From a virus, in the IMG/VR virus record IMGVR_UViG_3300050029_000153, positions 1-42,630 of that record: 42,630 bases of DNA. One strand, given 5' to 3'. This document shows positions 16,001 to 25,253 of this stretch, in pieces (within the stretch, counting starts at the first letter, position 1; every line of letters begins with the position of its first letter). A program made the translations under genes and the position numbers. The notes beneath the pieces were generated by a model. That model saw only the letters and a program-made list of their open reading frames with translations. It did not search any database and was not told where the DNA came from.

Positions 16001-16845
16001 CCTGGGACACGACACAACTGATCTGGACGCCCGTGGGGCAGCCGGCCATCACCCTGGCGACGGGATCGCACCTTGCGAACGGGACGCTCAACCCGTACCG
16101 CCTCACAGGTCTCGACGGCCTCGGCCCCTCGTCGGCCAAGTACGTCTCGGTCAAGACCCCAGGCAAGCGGGGCGTCACCCACCTGGATGTCAAGGTTGAC
16201 CACCGTGTCATCTCGGCGACGTTCCTCATCCAGGGCACCGACGGCAATGACCTGTGGGTCAAGCGTGCTGCCTTCGCGACGAGCATGGCGCAGGTTCCGC
16301 TCGAGGCGTTGGCGTCGCTGGTGGAAGGGACTATCAAGCTCGTTCGTGGTGGCGGCCTCGCCGACCTTCAGCTCTCGGGTGGCGTCACACACCTGAGCAT
16401 GCCGATGACGGCGCGGCAGTCGGCTGGCGTGATCGCCTGCGACATCGAGTGGGAGTGCGGCGACCCGTGGTGGACGCCGACCTCGGACACGACGACTTCG
16501 GTTCCGACGGCCTCTACCCCGGTCAACTGCCAGAACACGGGCGACGGCGTGGCCTACGTCAAGTACGTCATCGGCCCGATGACTAACCCGATCATCACCA
16601 ACGTGACGACGGGCGCGGTGTTCAAGATCAACAACACCATCGCCGTCGGCCACACCCTGACCGTCTACGCCGGCCCAACCATCACCATCCTCCTCGACGG
16701 TGTGACCAACTGGGCGAAGTACCTCGACCACACCTCGCGGTACGTCACGCACCTGGCGGTCGGCGCCAACAACATCCAGTGGTCGGGTAGCTCGGCGACC
16801 GGCGCCCTGTCCGTCGTCTACCGCCCGGCGGTCCGCGGGGCATGA
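15997..16845 (+). CDS. distal tail protein
   Basis: A 282-residue protein overlapping the end of the tape measure gene. Residues 35-200 show the distal-tail pattern: a ring-forming beta domain with GVTHLDVKVDHRVIS and GDPWW near the domain boundary, followed by a beta-sandwich C-terminus. Dit proteins form the hub ring that joins tube and tail tip. Order and length fit. Confidence 0.75.
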   Translation: MTWDTTQLIWTPVGQPAITLATGSHLANGTLNPYRLTGLDGLGPSSAKYVSVKTPGKRGVTHLDVKVDHRVISATFLIQGTDGNDLWVKRAAFATSMAQVPLEALASLVEGTIKLVRGGGLADLQLSGGVTHLSMPMTARQSAGVIACDIEWECGDPWWTPTSDTTTSVPTASTPVNCQNTGDGVAYVKYVIGPMTNPIITNVTTGAVFKINNTIAVGHTLTVYAGPTITILLDGVTNWAKYLDHTSRYVTHLAVGANNIQWSGSSATGALSVVYRPAVRGA

Positions 16846-19800
16846 GCCAGTCGCGTGTAGTCGTCCTCCAGACCACAGACCTCGGGGCGGCGATGACCGA
16901 GCCCGAGTCCTACACGATGCCGAGCTACGTCAGCGTCGACATCACGCCTCAGTTCTGGGGCGGCGACATGCTGAAGCTGGTCTGCAACACCGGCGACCCG
17001 GGGACGAACACCCTGGCGGAGGGCATGTTCATCTGGCTGCCCGACGAAGGCAACAAGATCTTCTGGATCGAACACGTCGTGACCTCTAGGAACACGGCTG
17101 CGCGGGTCGGCTCTACCATCACAGCGTCGGGCCGGAGCCTGGACGGCTTCATCGACACCGAGCGGATCATCGTCCCCGCTGGAGCCTACGACTCGGTCGC
17201 TACGGTCGCCGCTGAGACGGCCATCAAGCACTACGTGAATGCCTGCGCCGGGACAACCGCCGTGGCGTCGCGCCAGATCCCCAACTTCGCCACCGTCACG
17301 GACGCCGCCCAAGGTTCTACGGTCACGCTCGACGCGCGGTACCGCACGCTCGGCGAGACCCTCCGGCACATCGGCTTCCTGGCCGGCATCGGGTGGTACA
17401 CCTACCTTGACATCACCACGGGCCTGATCATGTTCGACGTGATCGTGCCGACGGACCGGTCGACCTCGGTCATTCTTGACTTCGACCTCGGGACCATCAA
17501 CGAATGGGACGACGAGCAGAACCTGCTCCAGTCGCACTCCGTGGCCTACGTCGGCGGCCAGGGCTACCTCGCGCAGCGGACCGTCCAGATCCGCTTCCAG
17601 GCGGGCGAACCGACGGGCCTGGGTCGCCGCGAGAGCTTCGTTTCGGCCGGCGACATCGCGAGCACGGACGCTGCCGGTCTGAACGCTCGAGGCGACGCCT
17701 TCCTCGCCGCCAACGCGCCGACCCGCGTGACGAAGGCCCAGATCACCCCGAACGGCGCCTTCCAGCCGAACGTCGACTTCTTCCTCGGCGACCTGGTGGA
17801 GATGACGGACACGGAGGCCGGGACCACGATCCTGGACCGGATCACGTCATGGACCAAACACATCGAGAATTCCGCCGCCGCGCCAACCTATGAGGTGTCG
17901 GTCGGGAAGCCCTTCCCGAAGGCCGACCCGGACGAAGTCGTGCCGGGTGTCGCCGTCTCGGACACCACCGTCGTGGCCTCTCTCGTCGCTGGCCTGATCA
18001 CGGCGGGGTCGATCACGTCGAACACCATCACGGCGGACAAGTTCGCCGCGACGCTCGCGCTCGTCTCGAAGATCATTGCGGGCAACGCCATCGCCTCGCG
18101 CATCGAGCTCGACCAGTATGGCTTCCGGGCCTACGACGCGAGCGGCAACCAGACCATCAACATCCCGACGGACGGGACGGCCTCGACGTTCACGGGCGCG
18201 ATTATCGCCGCGACCCTCGAGGCCACCGGCTTGGCCGCGTTCGACGGGACGATCTCCAACAACAAACTGTCAGTCGAGACGCTGCAAGCTGGCGTGCAGG
18301 CGCCGACCTCCGCGCCAATCCTCAGCATCGGCTGGCCCACGGCCCTGACACTCGCCGCCCCACCGGACGCCTCCTCGCAGGGCTGCACGTTGCAGGCTTA
18401 CTCCAATGCCTACTACGACGCCGTGGGTGGCGGCGGTACGGACCCCTGCGTGGTGGCTGTCGGCGTCTTCGAGAACGGCGCGATCTTTAGCTTGCAGGTC
18501 GTCGAGTGGAAGATCAGCGATGGCTCAATCGCCCGGCAGACGGTCCTCACTGGCCTCACCTACGGGGCGGCCCAGACGCAAGACGTGCAGGGCATCACCC
18601 GCATCGGCACCAGTTGGTACATCGCCTACATCGACGGGGACTTCACCAACCGCGTCTGGAAGGTCACGCGCTCGACTGGCGCCCAGTCCGCCGTCGCCAC
18701 GCGCTCCGCCGCCTCGGCCTTCTACGTGGACATCAAGACGGACGGGACCAACCTCTACCTGCTCGACAGCGTGAGTCATCCGACTGGGTCCGTGGACACG
18801 TGGGCGACGACGCCCGCCTACTCGTCCAGCAAGACCCTCTCCGGCGTGACCTACGACTCGGGCGTGCTCTACTCGATGGAGGACGACGGCACCAACTGGT
18901 GGATCAGGGGTGCGGTCAGCGGATCGTCCACCAACTACATGTACGTGCGCTCCACCGGGGCGAACACGGCGCTCCACGACTTCCCAAGCCCGGCGTCGGC
19001 CACCCCGAAGGGCGTCGTGTGGGACTCCACCTCCTCGATCTTCCGCACCTTCGGGTGGGACGGCGTCACGACGCAACTCGTGCCGCACACCTCGTGGGAC
19101 TGGACGACCGACAACACGATCCGCGTGGCCTACTCGTGGCTCGCCGACCTGACCGGCAAGACGGGCACGGCTGCGGCCAGCACGGACCTGATCGCGTGGA
19201 CGGGCCATGGGCTGGTGGCGGGCGACATCGTGCGCTTCTCGGTCCTGACCAGCGGTACCGGGCTGGCGCTAGCCACCAACTACTACGTCATTGCGGCCGG
19301 GCTCGACACTAACCACTTCTCGGTCAGCGCCACCCTCGGCGGCTCGGCCATTGACATCACGGTCAACTACACCGTCGTCACCGGTGCCTCGTGGGAGACG
19401 GCCATCGGGCTGCGAGCCACCAAGAGCACCCCGTCTACGACCTTCGGGCGGCGCAAGCAACTGACCGTCACCACGTCCACGATCCCCGTGGGCGGGGCCG
19501 CTGACCCGAACAAGGTCCGCATCTACATGCTGCAGTCGTCTAGCGACACGGGGGCTGGGACCTACTGGCTGCAAGTCACTGATGCGCTGACGGTGCGCAC
19601 CCTGACCGGCAACACCGCCAGCGGCACGCACGACGGGGCGGGCACCGCGTTTCCTGGTGGCGCGGGGGCGACCTTGCAGTCCAGCAGCACCTCGCAGGGC
19701 TTCACGTTGAAGGGCAACGGCGCGATCAACTACACGGGCACCACGTTCCCGACCGGCCCGGCGACCAACGACCACTACTACCGCTCCGACCTCCAGATGG

Positions 19801-20222
19801 AGTTCTACTACGACGGCACCCTCTGGTTATCCGACCAATTATTCGTCCTGCCCCTCCAGCAGAACAGCGCGGCAACCCCGCCCTACGCAGCGGCCGACGC
19901 ACTCGTCTCGGCCATTCCTACGAACACGCTCGGCACCCGCCGGGATGTCTGGGTCGTCGGCTGGGCGTGCACGACGTTCGTCAATACCCCCAACGACGGA
20001 ACACACTACTGGACTATCTCGCTCTCCGTCGGCAACGCGGGCGACTCGTTTACTACTGCCGGTGATACCGTCGCCATCCAGACCCTGCACCGCCGGGCTA
20101 TCGGCGCACTAACTGGCACCGCCTCCGGGAACACCCGCGCCATCGTGTCGTGGGCTAAGACCTCGACCCCGGGGACGATCTATCTCCCGACCTATATCGA
20201 ATACCGCCAGGTCGCGACATGA
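16842..20222 (+). CDS. large tail tip protein, ReqiPepy6 gp37-like N-terminus
   Basis: An 1126-residue protein following the distal tail gene. About residues 1-370 resemble the siphovirus ReqiPepy6 gp37-like domain (SGRSLDGFIDTERIIVP, DARYRTLGETLRHIGF), a Tal/hub-type tail component. A helical connector (about 370-480) follows. Residues 490-800 are beta-rich and may be propeller-like. About 780-870 look like a small fibre module (HGLVAGDIVRF), and the end resembles a receptor-binding fibre tip. It probably combines hub and adsorption functions. Confidence 0.75.
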   Translation: MSQSRVVVLQTTDLGAAMTEPESYTMPSYVSVDITPQFWGGDMLKLVCNTGDPGTNTLAEGMFIWLPDEGNKIFWIEHVVTSRNTAARVGSTITASGRSLDGFIDTERIIVPAGAYDSVATVAAETAIKHYVNACAGTTAVASRQIPNFATVTDAAQGSTVTLDARYRTLGETLRHIGFLAGIGWYTYLDITTGLIMFDVIVPTDRSTSVILDFDLGTINEWDDEQNLLQSHSVAYVGGQGYLAQRTVQIRFQAGEPTGLGRRESFVSAGDIASTDAAGLNARGDAFLAANAPTRVTKAQITPNGAFQPNVDFFLGDLVEMTDTEAGTTILDRITSWTKHIENSAAAPTYEVSVGKPFPKADPDEVVPGVAVSDTTVVASLVAGLITAGSITSNTITADKFAATLALVSKIIAGNAIASRIELDQYGFRAYDASGNQTINIPTDGTASTFTGAIIAATLEATGLAAFDGTISNNKLSVETLQAGVQAPTSAPILSIGWPTALTLAAPPDASSQGCTLQAYSNAYYDAVGGGGTDPCVVAVGVFENGAIFSLQVVEWKISDGSIARQTVLTGLTYGAAQTQDVQGITRIGTSWYIAYIDGDFTNRVWKVTRSTGAQSAVATRSAASAFYVDIKTDGTNLYLLDSVSHPTGSVDTWATTPAYSSSKTLSGVTYDSGVLYSMEDDGTNWWIRGAVSGSSTNYMYVRSTGANTALHDFPSPASATPKGVVWDSTSSIFRTFGWDGVTTQLVPHTSWDWTTDNTIRVAYSWLADLTGKTGTAAASTDLIAWTGHGLVAGDIVRFSVLTSGTGLALATNYYVIAAGLDTNHFSVSATLGGSAIDITVNYTVVTGASWETAIGLRATKSTPSTTFGRRKQLTVTTSTIPVGGAADPNKVRIYMLQSSSDTGAGTYWLQVTDALTVRTLTGNTASGTHDGAGTAFPGGAGATLQSSSTSQGFTLKGNGAINYTGTTFPTGPATNDHYYRSDLQMEFYYDGTLWLSDQLFVLPLQQNSAATPPYAAADALVSAIPTNTLGTRRDVWVVGWACTTFVNTPNDGTHYWTISLSVGNAGDSFTTAGDTVAIQTLHRRAIGALTGTASGNTRAIVSWAKTSTPGTIYLPTYIEYRQVAT

Positions 20223-20497
20223 GCGAAGACGACAGCTCCGTCGGCATGACCGTCAAGGCCATGGTCCAGGAACTCTACGGCGACATGAAGGTTGTCCGCC
20301 CGATTGTCGAGGCCCTTGACTCTGCTAAGCTCGACCATCGCCTGACAACCTTAGAGCTCCGCTCCGCTACCGAAGCGGCTACAGCCGTCGCGATGCGCAG
20401 TACCGCTGTGGAGTTCTTCCGGCTCGGCCGGTGGGTCATCCTGACCGCTATTGGCTTGGCTACCGTCATCTCATCCTTCCTTCTCCTCCACCATTAG
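20219..20497 (+). CDS. XhlA-like membrane protein, probable lysis accessory
   Basis: A 92-residue protein with a charged helical N-terminus and one C-terminal membrane segment (about residues 70-90, VILTAIGLATVISSFLLL). This layout matches haemolysin XhlA-like phage proteins, which work with holins. It lies directly upstream of the lysin candidate and overlaps the tail gene by ATGA. Confidence 0.6.
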   Translation: MSEDDSSVGMTVKAMVQELYGDMKVVRPIVEALDSAKLDHRLTTLELRSATEAATAVAMRSTAVEFFRLGRWVILTAIGLATVISSFLLLHH

Positions 20498-20508
20498 GAG
20501 TACATGAT

Positions 20509-21408
20509 ATGGGCTTCGTAGGTGAACTTCGTGATCTCCCAGCGCACAAAGTCGTGGAGTGCGTCACTGCCTCTGCGCTGAACGCCGCTATCCGGGCCCA
20601 AGTCGGCGCTGGCGATACCGATGTCGAGCGCGAGCGGCTCCGCGTCGCGGAGGGTGCGCCCGCCAACGCCGGCACCGACATGCAGCACGCGCAGGCCGGG
20701 CTCCTGAAGCTCTACAAGATGCGCACCACCATCGTGAACGACTTCGCCTCCATCAAGACCGCGGTTGACGCCGGGAAGAGCGTCCTCATCCGAGGAGAGT
20801 ACTGCTCCCTCCCCGCGCCCTACCGGTTCCAGACCTCGTGCGCCTTCTCGCACTGCATCCTGGTCATCCCGTCGAACGTCCCAGGCAACGGCCGGATCAT
20901 CGACCCGCTCGACGCGCGCGGCGCCGATGGGCGACCGATCGGGAAGGACGTGCCGTGGGCCTTCATCAAGACCTACTGCGACTCGGACCGCGACAATGCT
21001 CTCATCGTCCAGGGGCCTCCGGCCGCGACGCCACCGCCTCCACCACCGCCACCCACACCAGTAGGAGTCACCATGATCGCCACTCGCGGCGGCCTCCAGA
21101 CCGGAGCCGTCATGCCCAAGACCCCATACACCCACGAGGTCGGCGGGGCCACCGTCGGAACCACACCTCCGGTGGCGACGCGCTACCTGATCCGCGCCTA
21201 CTCTACCGACGGCAAGTTCGTCGCTCTCGATGGCCTCTACGCCGGTCCGGTGACCGGCGTGTACACGCCCTGTGGTTGGGTGCCGACCTCGGCCGTCACG
21301 CTCCTCCAGGACGCGATCCCGCCCGCGGTGAAACCCACCGTGCAGAGGACCGTCACATCGGTTACCGTAGCCCTGAGTGACGGGACCACCGTCGCCGCCA
21401 AGCCCTGA
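20509..21408 (+). CDS. endolysin candidate with papain/C39-like peptidase domain
   Basis: A 299-residue protein. Cys18 (VVECVTAS), His115 (FSHCILVIP) and Asp132 (IIDPLD) are spaced like the triad of C39/papain-like cysteine peptidases. A poly-Pro linker (PPPPPPPPTP, about residues 174-183) separates it from a beta-rich C-terminal domain that may bind the cell wall. It sits between an XhlA-like and a holin-like gene. Peptidoglycan cleavage is inferred. GGAG at 20497-20500 supports the ATG at 20509. Confidence 0.6.
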   Translation: MGFVGELRDLPAHKVVECVTASALNAAIRAQVGAGDTDVERERLRVAEGAPANAGTDMQHAQAGLLKLYKMRTTIVNDFASIKTAVDAGKSVLIRGEYCSLPAPYRFQTSCAFSHCILVIPSNVPGNGRIIDPLDARGADGRPIGKDVPWAFIKTYCDSDRDNALIVQGPPAATPPPPPPPPTPVGVTMIATRGGLQTGAVMPKTPYTHEVGGATVGTTPPVATRYLIRAYSTDGKFVALDGLYAGPVTGVYTPCGWVPTSAVTLLQDAIPPAVKPTVQRTVTSVTVALSDGTTVAAKP

Positions 21409-21419
21409 AAGGGAAGCCA

Positions 21420-21659
21420 ATGCAGAAGTTCAAGGACCTCCTCACGCAGGTCCAGTCGCTACTCCAGGGTGAGCCCGCCCTCGTCATCGGCAACGGCGCC
21501 GCCGTCGTCATCTACCTCGTCGCCAAGGCCTTCGGCTTCCAGGACGGCGAGACCTTCCAGGCCGCACTCGGCCAGGCTGCCGCCGCGCTCGTCATCGTGA
21601 ACAGCGCGCTTGTCGCCATCCGCCAGTTCGTCTCACCCGCCACGAAGGTCGGGAGCTAA
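21420..21659 (+). CDS. holin-like membrane protein
   Basis: A 79-residue protein with two hydrophobic segments (about 20-38 and 48-67) and a short polar N-terminus, fitting a small class II holin. AAAGGGAAGCC precedes the ATG. It is last in the lysis group and is followed by a hairpin and a strong promoter for the next unit. Confidence 0.7.
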   Translation: MQKFKDLLTQVQSLLQGEPALVIGNGAAVVIYLVAKAFGFQDGETFQAALGQAAAALVIVNSALVAIRQFVSPATKVGS

Positions 21660-21700
21660 CACCGGCGCTTTCGCGGTCCTAGGCCGATCAGCACCGGGGC

Positions 21701-21724
21701 ACGGGCTCGCTACGGCGGGCCCGT
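21701..21724 (+). terminator. probable terminator of the late operon
   Basis: ACGGGC pairs with GCCCGT, and inside CGC-TACG-GCG forms a stem closed by a very stable UACG tetraloop, with one unpaired base on each side. It follows the lysis genes. There is no long T tract, so efficiency is uncertain. Confidence 0.5.
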
Positions 21725-21731
21725 TGCCATG

Positions 21732-21813
21732 TAGTACGAAAGTACTATGCGGTGTTGGTACTACAGACGCTGTGGACAACGACCTGGTGGGGCGGTATGG
21801 TTGCCATGGCAAC
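21732..21813 (+). promoter_or_regulatory. regulated promoter of the AAA+ gene (copy 1 of a conserved design)
   Basis: In order: TAGTAC-GAAA-GTACTA (21732-21747), GGTACT (21757-21762), 11 bases, -35 TGGACA (21773-21778), exactly 17 bases, -10 TATGGT (21796-21801), and a perfect palindrome GTTGCCATGGCAAC (21800-21813) over the start point. The same order and nearly the same spacing recur before 23301 and 42576. The upstream GTAC elements look like activator or repressor sites and the palindrome like an operator. Confidence 0.75.
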
Positions 21814-21846
21814 TTCGCCAAGGCACACCGGAAGGAACGAACCTCG

Positions 21847-23193
21847 ATGAACCCCACGACCTCGCAGCGCAACGACGGCACCTTCGCCGCCACCGTCTCG
21901 CCCGCCTTCGGGCAGGAGACCGAGACCTGCGTCCACAGCCACTCGAACGAGGCCGCCGCTGCGGCCTGCGGGAACTGGGAAGCCCGCGCAGTCTCCAAGG
22001 GCGAGACCCGATGGCACGCGCCGAAGACCCCTCGCTCCGCCAAGCGCGTCCTCGACTTCGCACCGCTCGCCGTCGGCGAGACCGTCGGTGACGACGATCT
22101 GGCTCACTCGCACGAGTACATCCCGATGCCCGAACTCGCGAAGCTCTGGCACGCTGTCGTGACCGGCGCGAAGTCGCGGCCCGCCACCAACCTGATGTTC
22201 CTCGGGCCCTCGGGCTCAGGCAAGACCGACGGCGCCCGGTACCTCGCCGCGCTGGTTGGCCTCCCCTTCACGAAGGTCGACTCCGCGAGCATGACCGACC
22301 CCGAGGCGTGGTTCGGGACTCGCGAGATCGTCGTCCAGGACGGCGTGGCGGTCACCGAGTACCGCCCGTCCGAGTTCGTCCAGGCACTAGGGAAGCCAGG
22401 CGTGATGCTCATCGACGAGATCAACCGCGTCCGCGACGAGCACCGCAACGTCCTTCTTCCTCTCCTCGACGCGACCCGCGCCGTCACGAACCCGCTCACG
22501 GGCGATGTCGTCGCTCGTCATCCGCAGTGCTTCGTCATCATGGCGGGCAACGTCGGCCTCCACTTCACGGGGACCAACGCCATCGATCCGGCCTTCATGA
22601 CCCGGGCCCTCACGGTCGAGTTCGAGTACATCGACACGACGAACGAGACCCGCATCGTCCAGGACGCCTCGGGCTGCTCCGTTGATGACGCCACCGTGTT
22701 CGTCCGGTTCGCCGGCGAGACCCGCGCCAAGGCCCTCATCGACCCCGAGTTCCTCCCCATCTCGACCCGCGAGCTCATCGAGGCAGGCCGGCTCGTCAAG
22801 GATGGCCTCAGCCGCGACCTCGCAGTCCAGTTCGTCGTCCTCAACGGCGCATCCGCCGAGGGTGGTGCCTCGTCGCTCCGGCAGGAACTCAAGAACATCT
22901 GGAACGGCGTCCGCCTCCTGAAGGCCGAGGTCGCTACGCCAGCGGCCGCGGCCGGCGCCTCGTGGTTCTGCGTCGGCCACCCGAACACGACCCCGAAGCA
23001 CGTTCCCGCCGGCGTCTCCGCCCTCAGCGGGAAGTCCTACAACGCCTTCGACGCCTGCAGCGTCACGGGATGCCCCGGCACGTCGGATCGTCCCGTCGCC
23101 GCCACCGCTGGCAAGGTCTGCCCGGACTGCCACATGCAGCAGGCCATCGGTCGAACCTCCTACTGCGCCAACTGCGGCGCCACGCTCCGCTGA
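21847..23193 (+). CDS. CobS/MoxR-like AAA+ ATPase with C-terminal zinc ribbons
   Basis: A 448-residue protein. Walker A is GPSGSGKT at 120-127 and Walker B is MLIDEINR around 187-194; AGNVGLHFTG and FMTRALTVEF give sensor and arginine-finger regions of MoxR/CobS-type AAA+ ATPases. The last 80 residues hold several Cys/His clusters, including VCPDCH and YCANCG, likely zinc ribbons. Such ATPases act with a VWA-domain partner, which is the next gene. No cobalamin gene is nearby, so a metal-chelatase role is not supported; remodelling of a protein complex is more general. Confidence 0.8.
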   Translation: MNPTTSQRNDGTFAATVSPAFGQETETCVHSHSNEAAAAACGNWEARAVSKGETRWHAPKTPRSAKRVLDFAPLAVGETVGDDDLAHSHEYIPMPELAKLWHAVVTGAKSRPATNLMFLGPSGSGKTDGARYLAALVGLPFTKVDSASMTDPEAWFGTREIVVQDGVAVTEYRPSEFVQALGKPGVMLIDEINRVRDEHRNVLLPLLDATRAVTNPLTGDVVARHPQCFVIMAGNVGLHFTGTNAIDPAFMTRALTVEFEYIDTTNETRIVQDASGCSVDDATVFVRFAGETRAKALIDPEFLPISTRELIEAGRLVKDGLSRDLAVQFVVLNGASAEGGASSLRQELKNIWNGVRLLKAEVATPAAAAGASWFCVGHPNTTPKHVPAGVSALSGKSYNAFDACSVTGCPGTSDRPVAATAGKVCPDCHMQQAIGRTSYCANCGATLR

Positions 23194-23270
23194 ACGAAAG
23201 TACTACGACCACAGGTACTTCCGGCGCGTTGGACAGCCGACGCGCCGGCGGGTATCGTGGCCTAGCCACG
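23194..23270 (+). promoter_or_regulatory. regulated promoter of the VWA gene (copy 2 of a conserved design)
   Basis: ACGAAAGTACTA (23194-23205), GGTACT (23214-23219), 11 bases, TGGACA (23230-23235), 17 bases, TATCGT (23253-23258), then CGTGGC-CTA-GCCACG (23256-23270). Order and spacing match copies 1 and 3 to within one base. The ATG at 23301 has CCGAAAGGAACC upstream. Confidence 0.75.
23221..23248 (+). terminator. perfect 9-bp hairpin around the -35 element
   Basis: CCGGCGCGT and ACGCGCCGG are perfect inverted repeats separated by ten bases that include the -35 TGGACA. It may terminate the upstream AAA+ transcript while the promoter restarts transcription, or act as an operator. No T tract follows. 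Confidence 0.4.
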
Positions 23271-23300
23271 AAGGCACTCGACCCCGAAAGGAACCTCTCG

Positions 23301-25253
23301 ATGACCGACCTCAACCTCCAGGACCTGGACGACTTCGACTCCCCGGAGCTCGAGACCGTCGCGCCCGCCGACCACGGGTACCTCGCCTCGATGTGGGGCG
23401 GCCACTCGTTCCGCGCCGGGTACCGCACGCAGAGCGACATCGCCAACGACACCGTCGTGGCGCACGGGATGGTCCAGACGTTCGTCAACGCCTTCGCACG
23501 CGACGGCAAGTACATCGTCAACTTCAACGCCGCGACCGAGACCGCTGGCACCGACACGAAGGCGCGCACCGTCGTCATCACGCCCGCTCCGATCGCCGAC
23601 TCGAACCTCACCGCCGAGCAGGCGGGCCTCATCCTCACGGGCCTCGCGGTCCACGAGATCAGCCACCCGCGCTACGGGAAGCGCACCGCGAAGGCCGTCC
23701 AGGACACGTTCCCCGGGAACCGAGTCGCGGACCGCCTCTCGAACGTCCTCGACGACGTGCGCATTGAGCGCCGGTTCATCGCCGACTACCCCGGGTACGC
23801 CGGGGTCTTCGAGCCCGTCCTCGACTACGTCGGCAAGGCCTCGACCGCGAAGCACGGCCACTGGAAGGTCACGCTCGCCGAGCCGACCAACCTGGCCATC
23901 GCCGCGATCCGCTACCCGTCCTGCGCGGTCTGGACCGCCGAGACGATGGTCGAGCGGACCTGGTGGACCGATTGGGCCGAACGCGGCTCGAAGGAAGACG
24001 CTCCCGCCCGCCACGTCGGCTTCATCCGCGAGGCCCTCCAGCATATCGCCGACACCAAGCCGGCGCCCGCTCCGAAGGCCGCCAACCAGGCGAAGATGTC
24101 CGGTTCCGCGGCGGGCGCCGCGAGCGAAGCCGCCTCGCAACCGAACGTGGACGCGGACGACGAGCTCGAGGACGCCGGCGAGGACGCTGAGGTCACTCAG
24201 TCGAACCCCGCTCCCGAAGCCGAAACGGCATCCACCTCCGAGAGCAAGGACGCCTCCGGGTCCGGGATGTCCGACGACGATCTCAACGAGGCCACGCAGG
24301 ACGCCGATCCGTCCGCCCGCCTGTACGCCGACAAGCTCCCCGATTGCTCGGGCAGCGAGGCCGTTGACAAGGCCGCGAAGCAGGAAGGTGTCGACGCCGG
24401 CGACATCCGCGGTCTCAAGCAGGACGCGGACCACATGATCGCCAACTCCCGGAACGTCGAGGACGACGGGCACGGGAACGCGGTCGACGTGGCCCGCTCC
24501 GTCCGCGGCATCTCGCACGGTCGGGCAGGCGCCCCGAGCTCGATGGCGATGCGCTACATCCGCAACGCGATCCTCCGCTCGCGGACCGGGAACACCGACA
24601 CGACGGGCTTCCAGAAGCGCGGACGCCTCGACCAGTCGGGCCTCTCCCGCCTCGCCTCGGGTGACGCGCGCATCTTCGAACGCCGCACCGCCCCGGCGCC
24701 CGGGAAGTACCTGGTCTGGCTGATGATCGACTGCTCATCCTCGATGAGAGGCGGGACCATCGAGGATGCGGCTTCCGTCGCGCACGCCATCGCGGCCGCC
24801 ACGGGCGGTACCCCGTCGGTGCGGATGGCGGTCTGGGGCTGGTCCTACCCGTTCCGCCCGTCGCCCGCCGGCACGGGTGTCGCGAAGGTCTGGGAGAGCG
24901 GCCAGGACGTCAACGAGATCTTCCGGGTAACGGGTCTTCGGATGGGCGGGACGCCCGACGCGACCGCGATGAGTTGGTCCGCTCGGGCGATCCTCAAGGC
25001 CCGCCGACACGACGAGACCCCGGTCATCATCTTCGCCTCGGACGGCGCGGGTGACAACAACATGAACCAGCGCGTGGACGAGGCCCGGAAGCTCGGAGTC
25101 GTCGTCAAGTCCGTCTCCTTCGGGTGGGGCTTCTCGCCCGCCGCGCAGGTCGCTCGGTTCGGCCGCGGGAACACCGTCCCGTGGGCGGGATCGATGACCG
25201 CCACCGCTCGCGGGCTGGCCGACCTCTTCGCGAAGATCACGAGCGGGCGATGA
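23301..25253 (+). CDS. CobT-like protein with HExxH and VWA domains
   Basis: A 650-residue protein. HEISH at 118-122 is an HExxH motif, followed by NVLDDVRIERRF, where acidic residues could supply the third zinc ligand. A long acidic low-complexity region (about 255-380) resembles the middle of CobT. The C-terminal VWA domain has a MIDAS motif DCSSS at 477-481 and FASDGAGDN. VWA proteins pair with MoxR/CobS ATPases, and the ATPase gene is directly upstream. A protease, chaperone or inhibitor-removal role is possible; none is shown. Confidence 0.78.
   Translation: MTDLNLQDLDDFDSPELETVAPADHGYLASMWGGHSFRAGYRTQSDIANDTVVAHGMVQTFVNAFARDGKYIVNFNAATETAGTDTKARTVVITPAPIADSNLTAEQAGLILTGLAVHEISHPRYGKRTAKAVQDTFPGNRVADRLSNVLDDVRIERRFIADYPGYAGVFEPVLDYVGKASTAKHGHWKVTLAEPTNLAIAAIRYPSCAVWTAETMVERTWWTDWAERGSKEDAPARHVGFIREALQHIADTKPAPAPKAANQAKMSGSAAGAASEAASQPNVDADDELEDAGEDAEVTQSNPAPEAETASTSESKDASGSGMSDDDLNEATQDADPSARLYADKLPDCSGSEAVDKAAKQEGVDAGDIRGLKQDADHMIANSRNVEDDGHGNAVDVARSVRGISHGRAGAPSSMAMRYIRNAILRSRTGNTDTTGFQKRGRLDQSGLSRLASGDARIFERRTAPAPGKYLVWLMIDCSSSMRGGTIEDAASVAHAIAAATGGTPSVRMAVWGWSYPFRPSPAGTGVAKVWESGQDVNEIFRVTGLRMGGTPDATAMSWSARAILKARRHDETPVIIFASDGAGDNNMNQRVDEARKLGVVVKSVSFGWGFSPAAQVARFGRGNTVPWAGSMTATARGLADLFAKITSGR

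Noticed and set aside
21847-25253. Cobalt chelatase for cobalamin synthesis
   Set aside because: CobS- and CobT-like features are present, but there is no CobN and no other cobalamin gene, and the second protein has an HExxH domain. The general MoxR-VWA description is safer.
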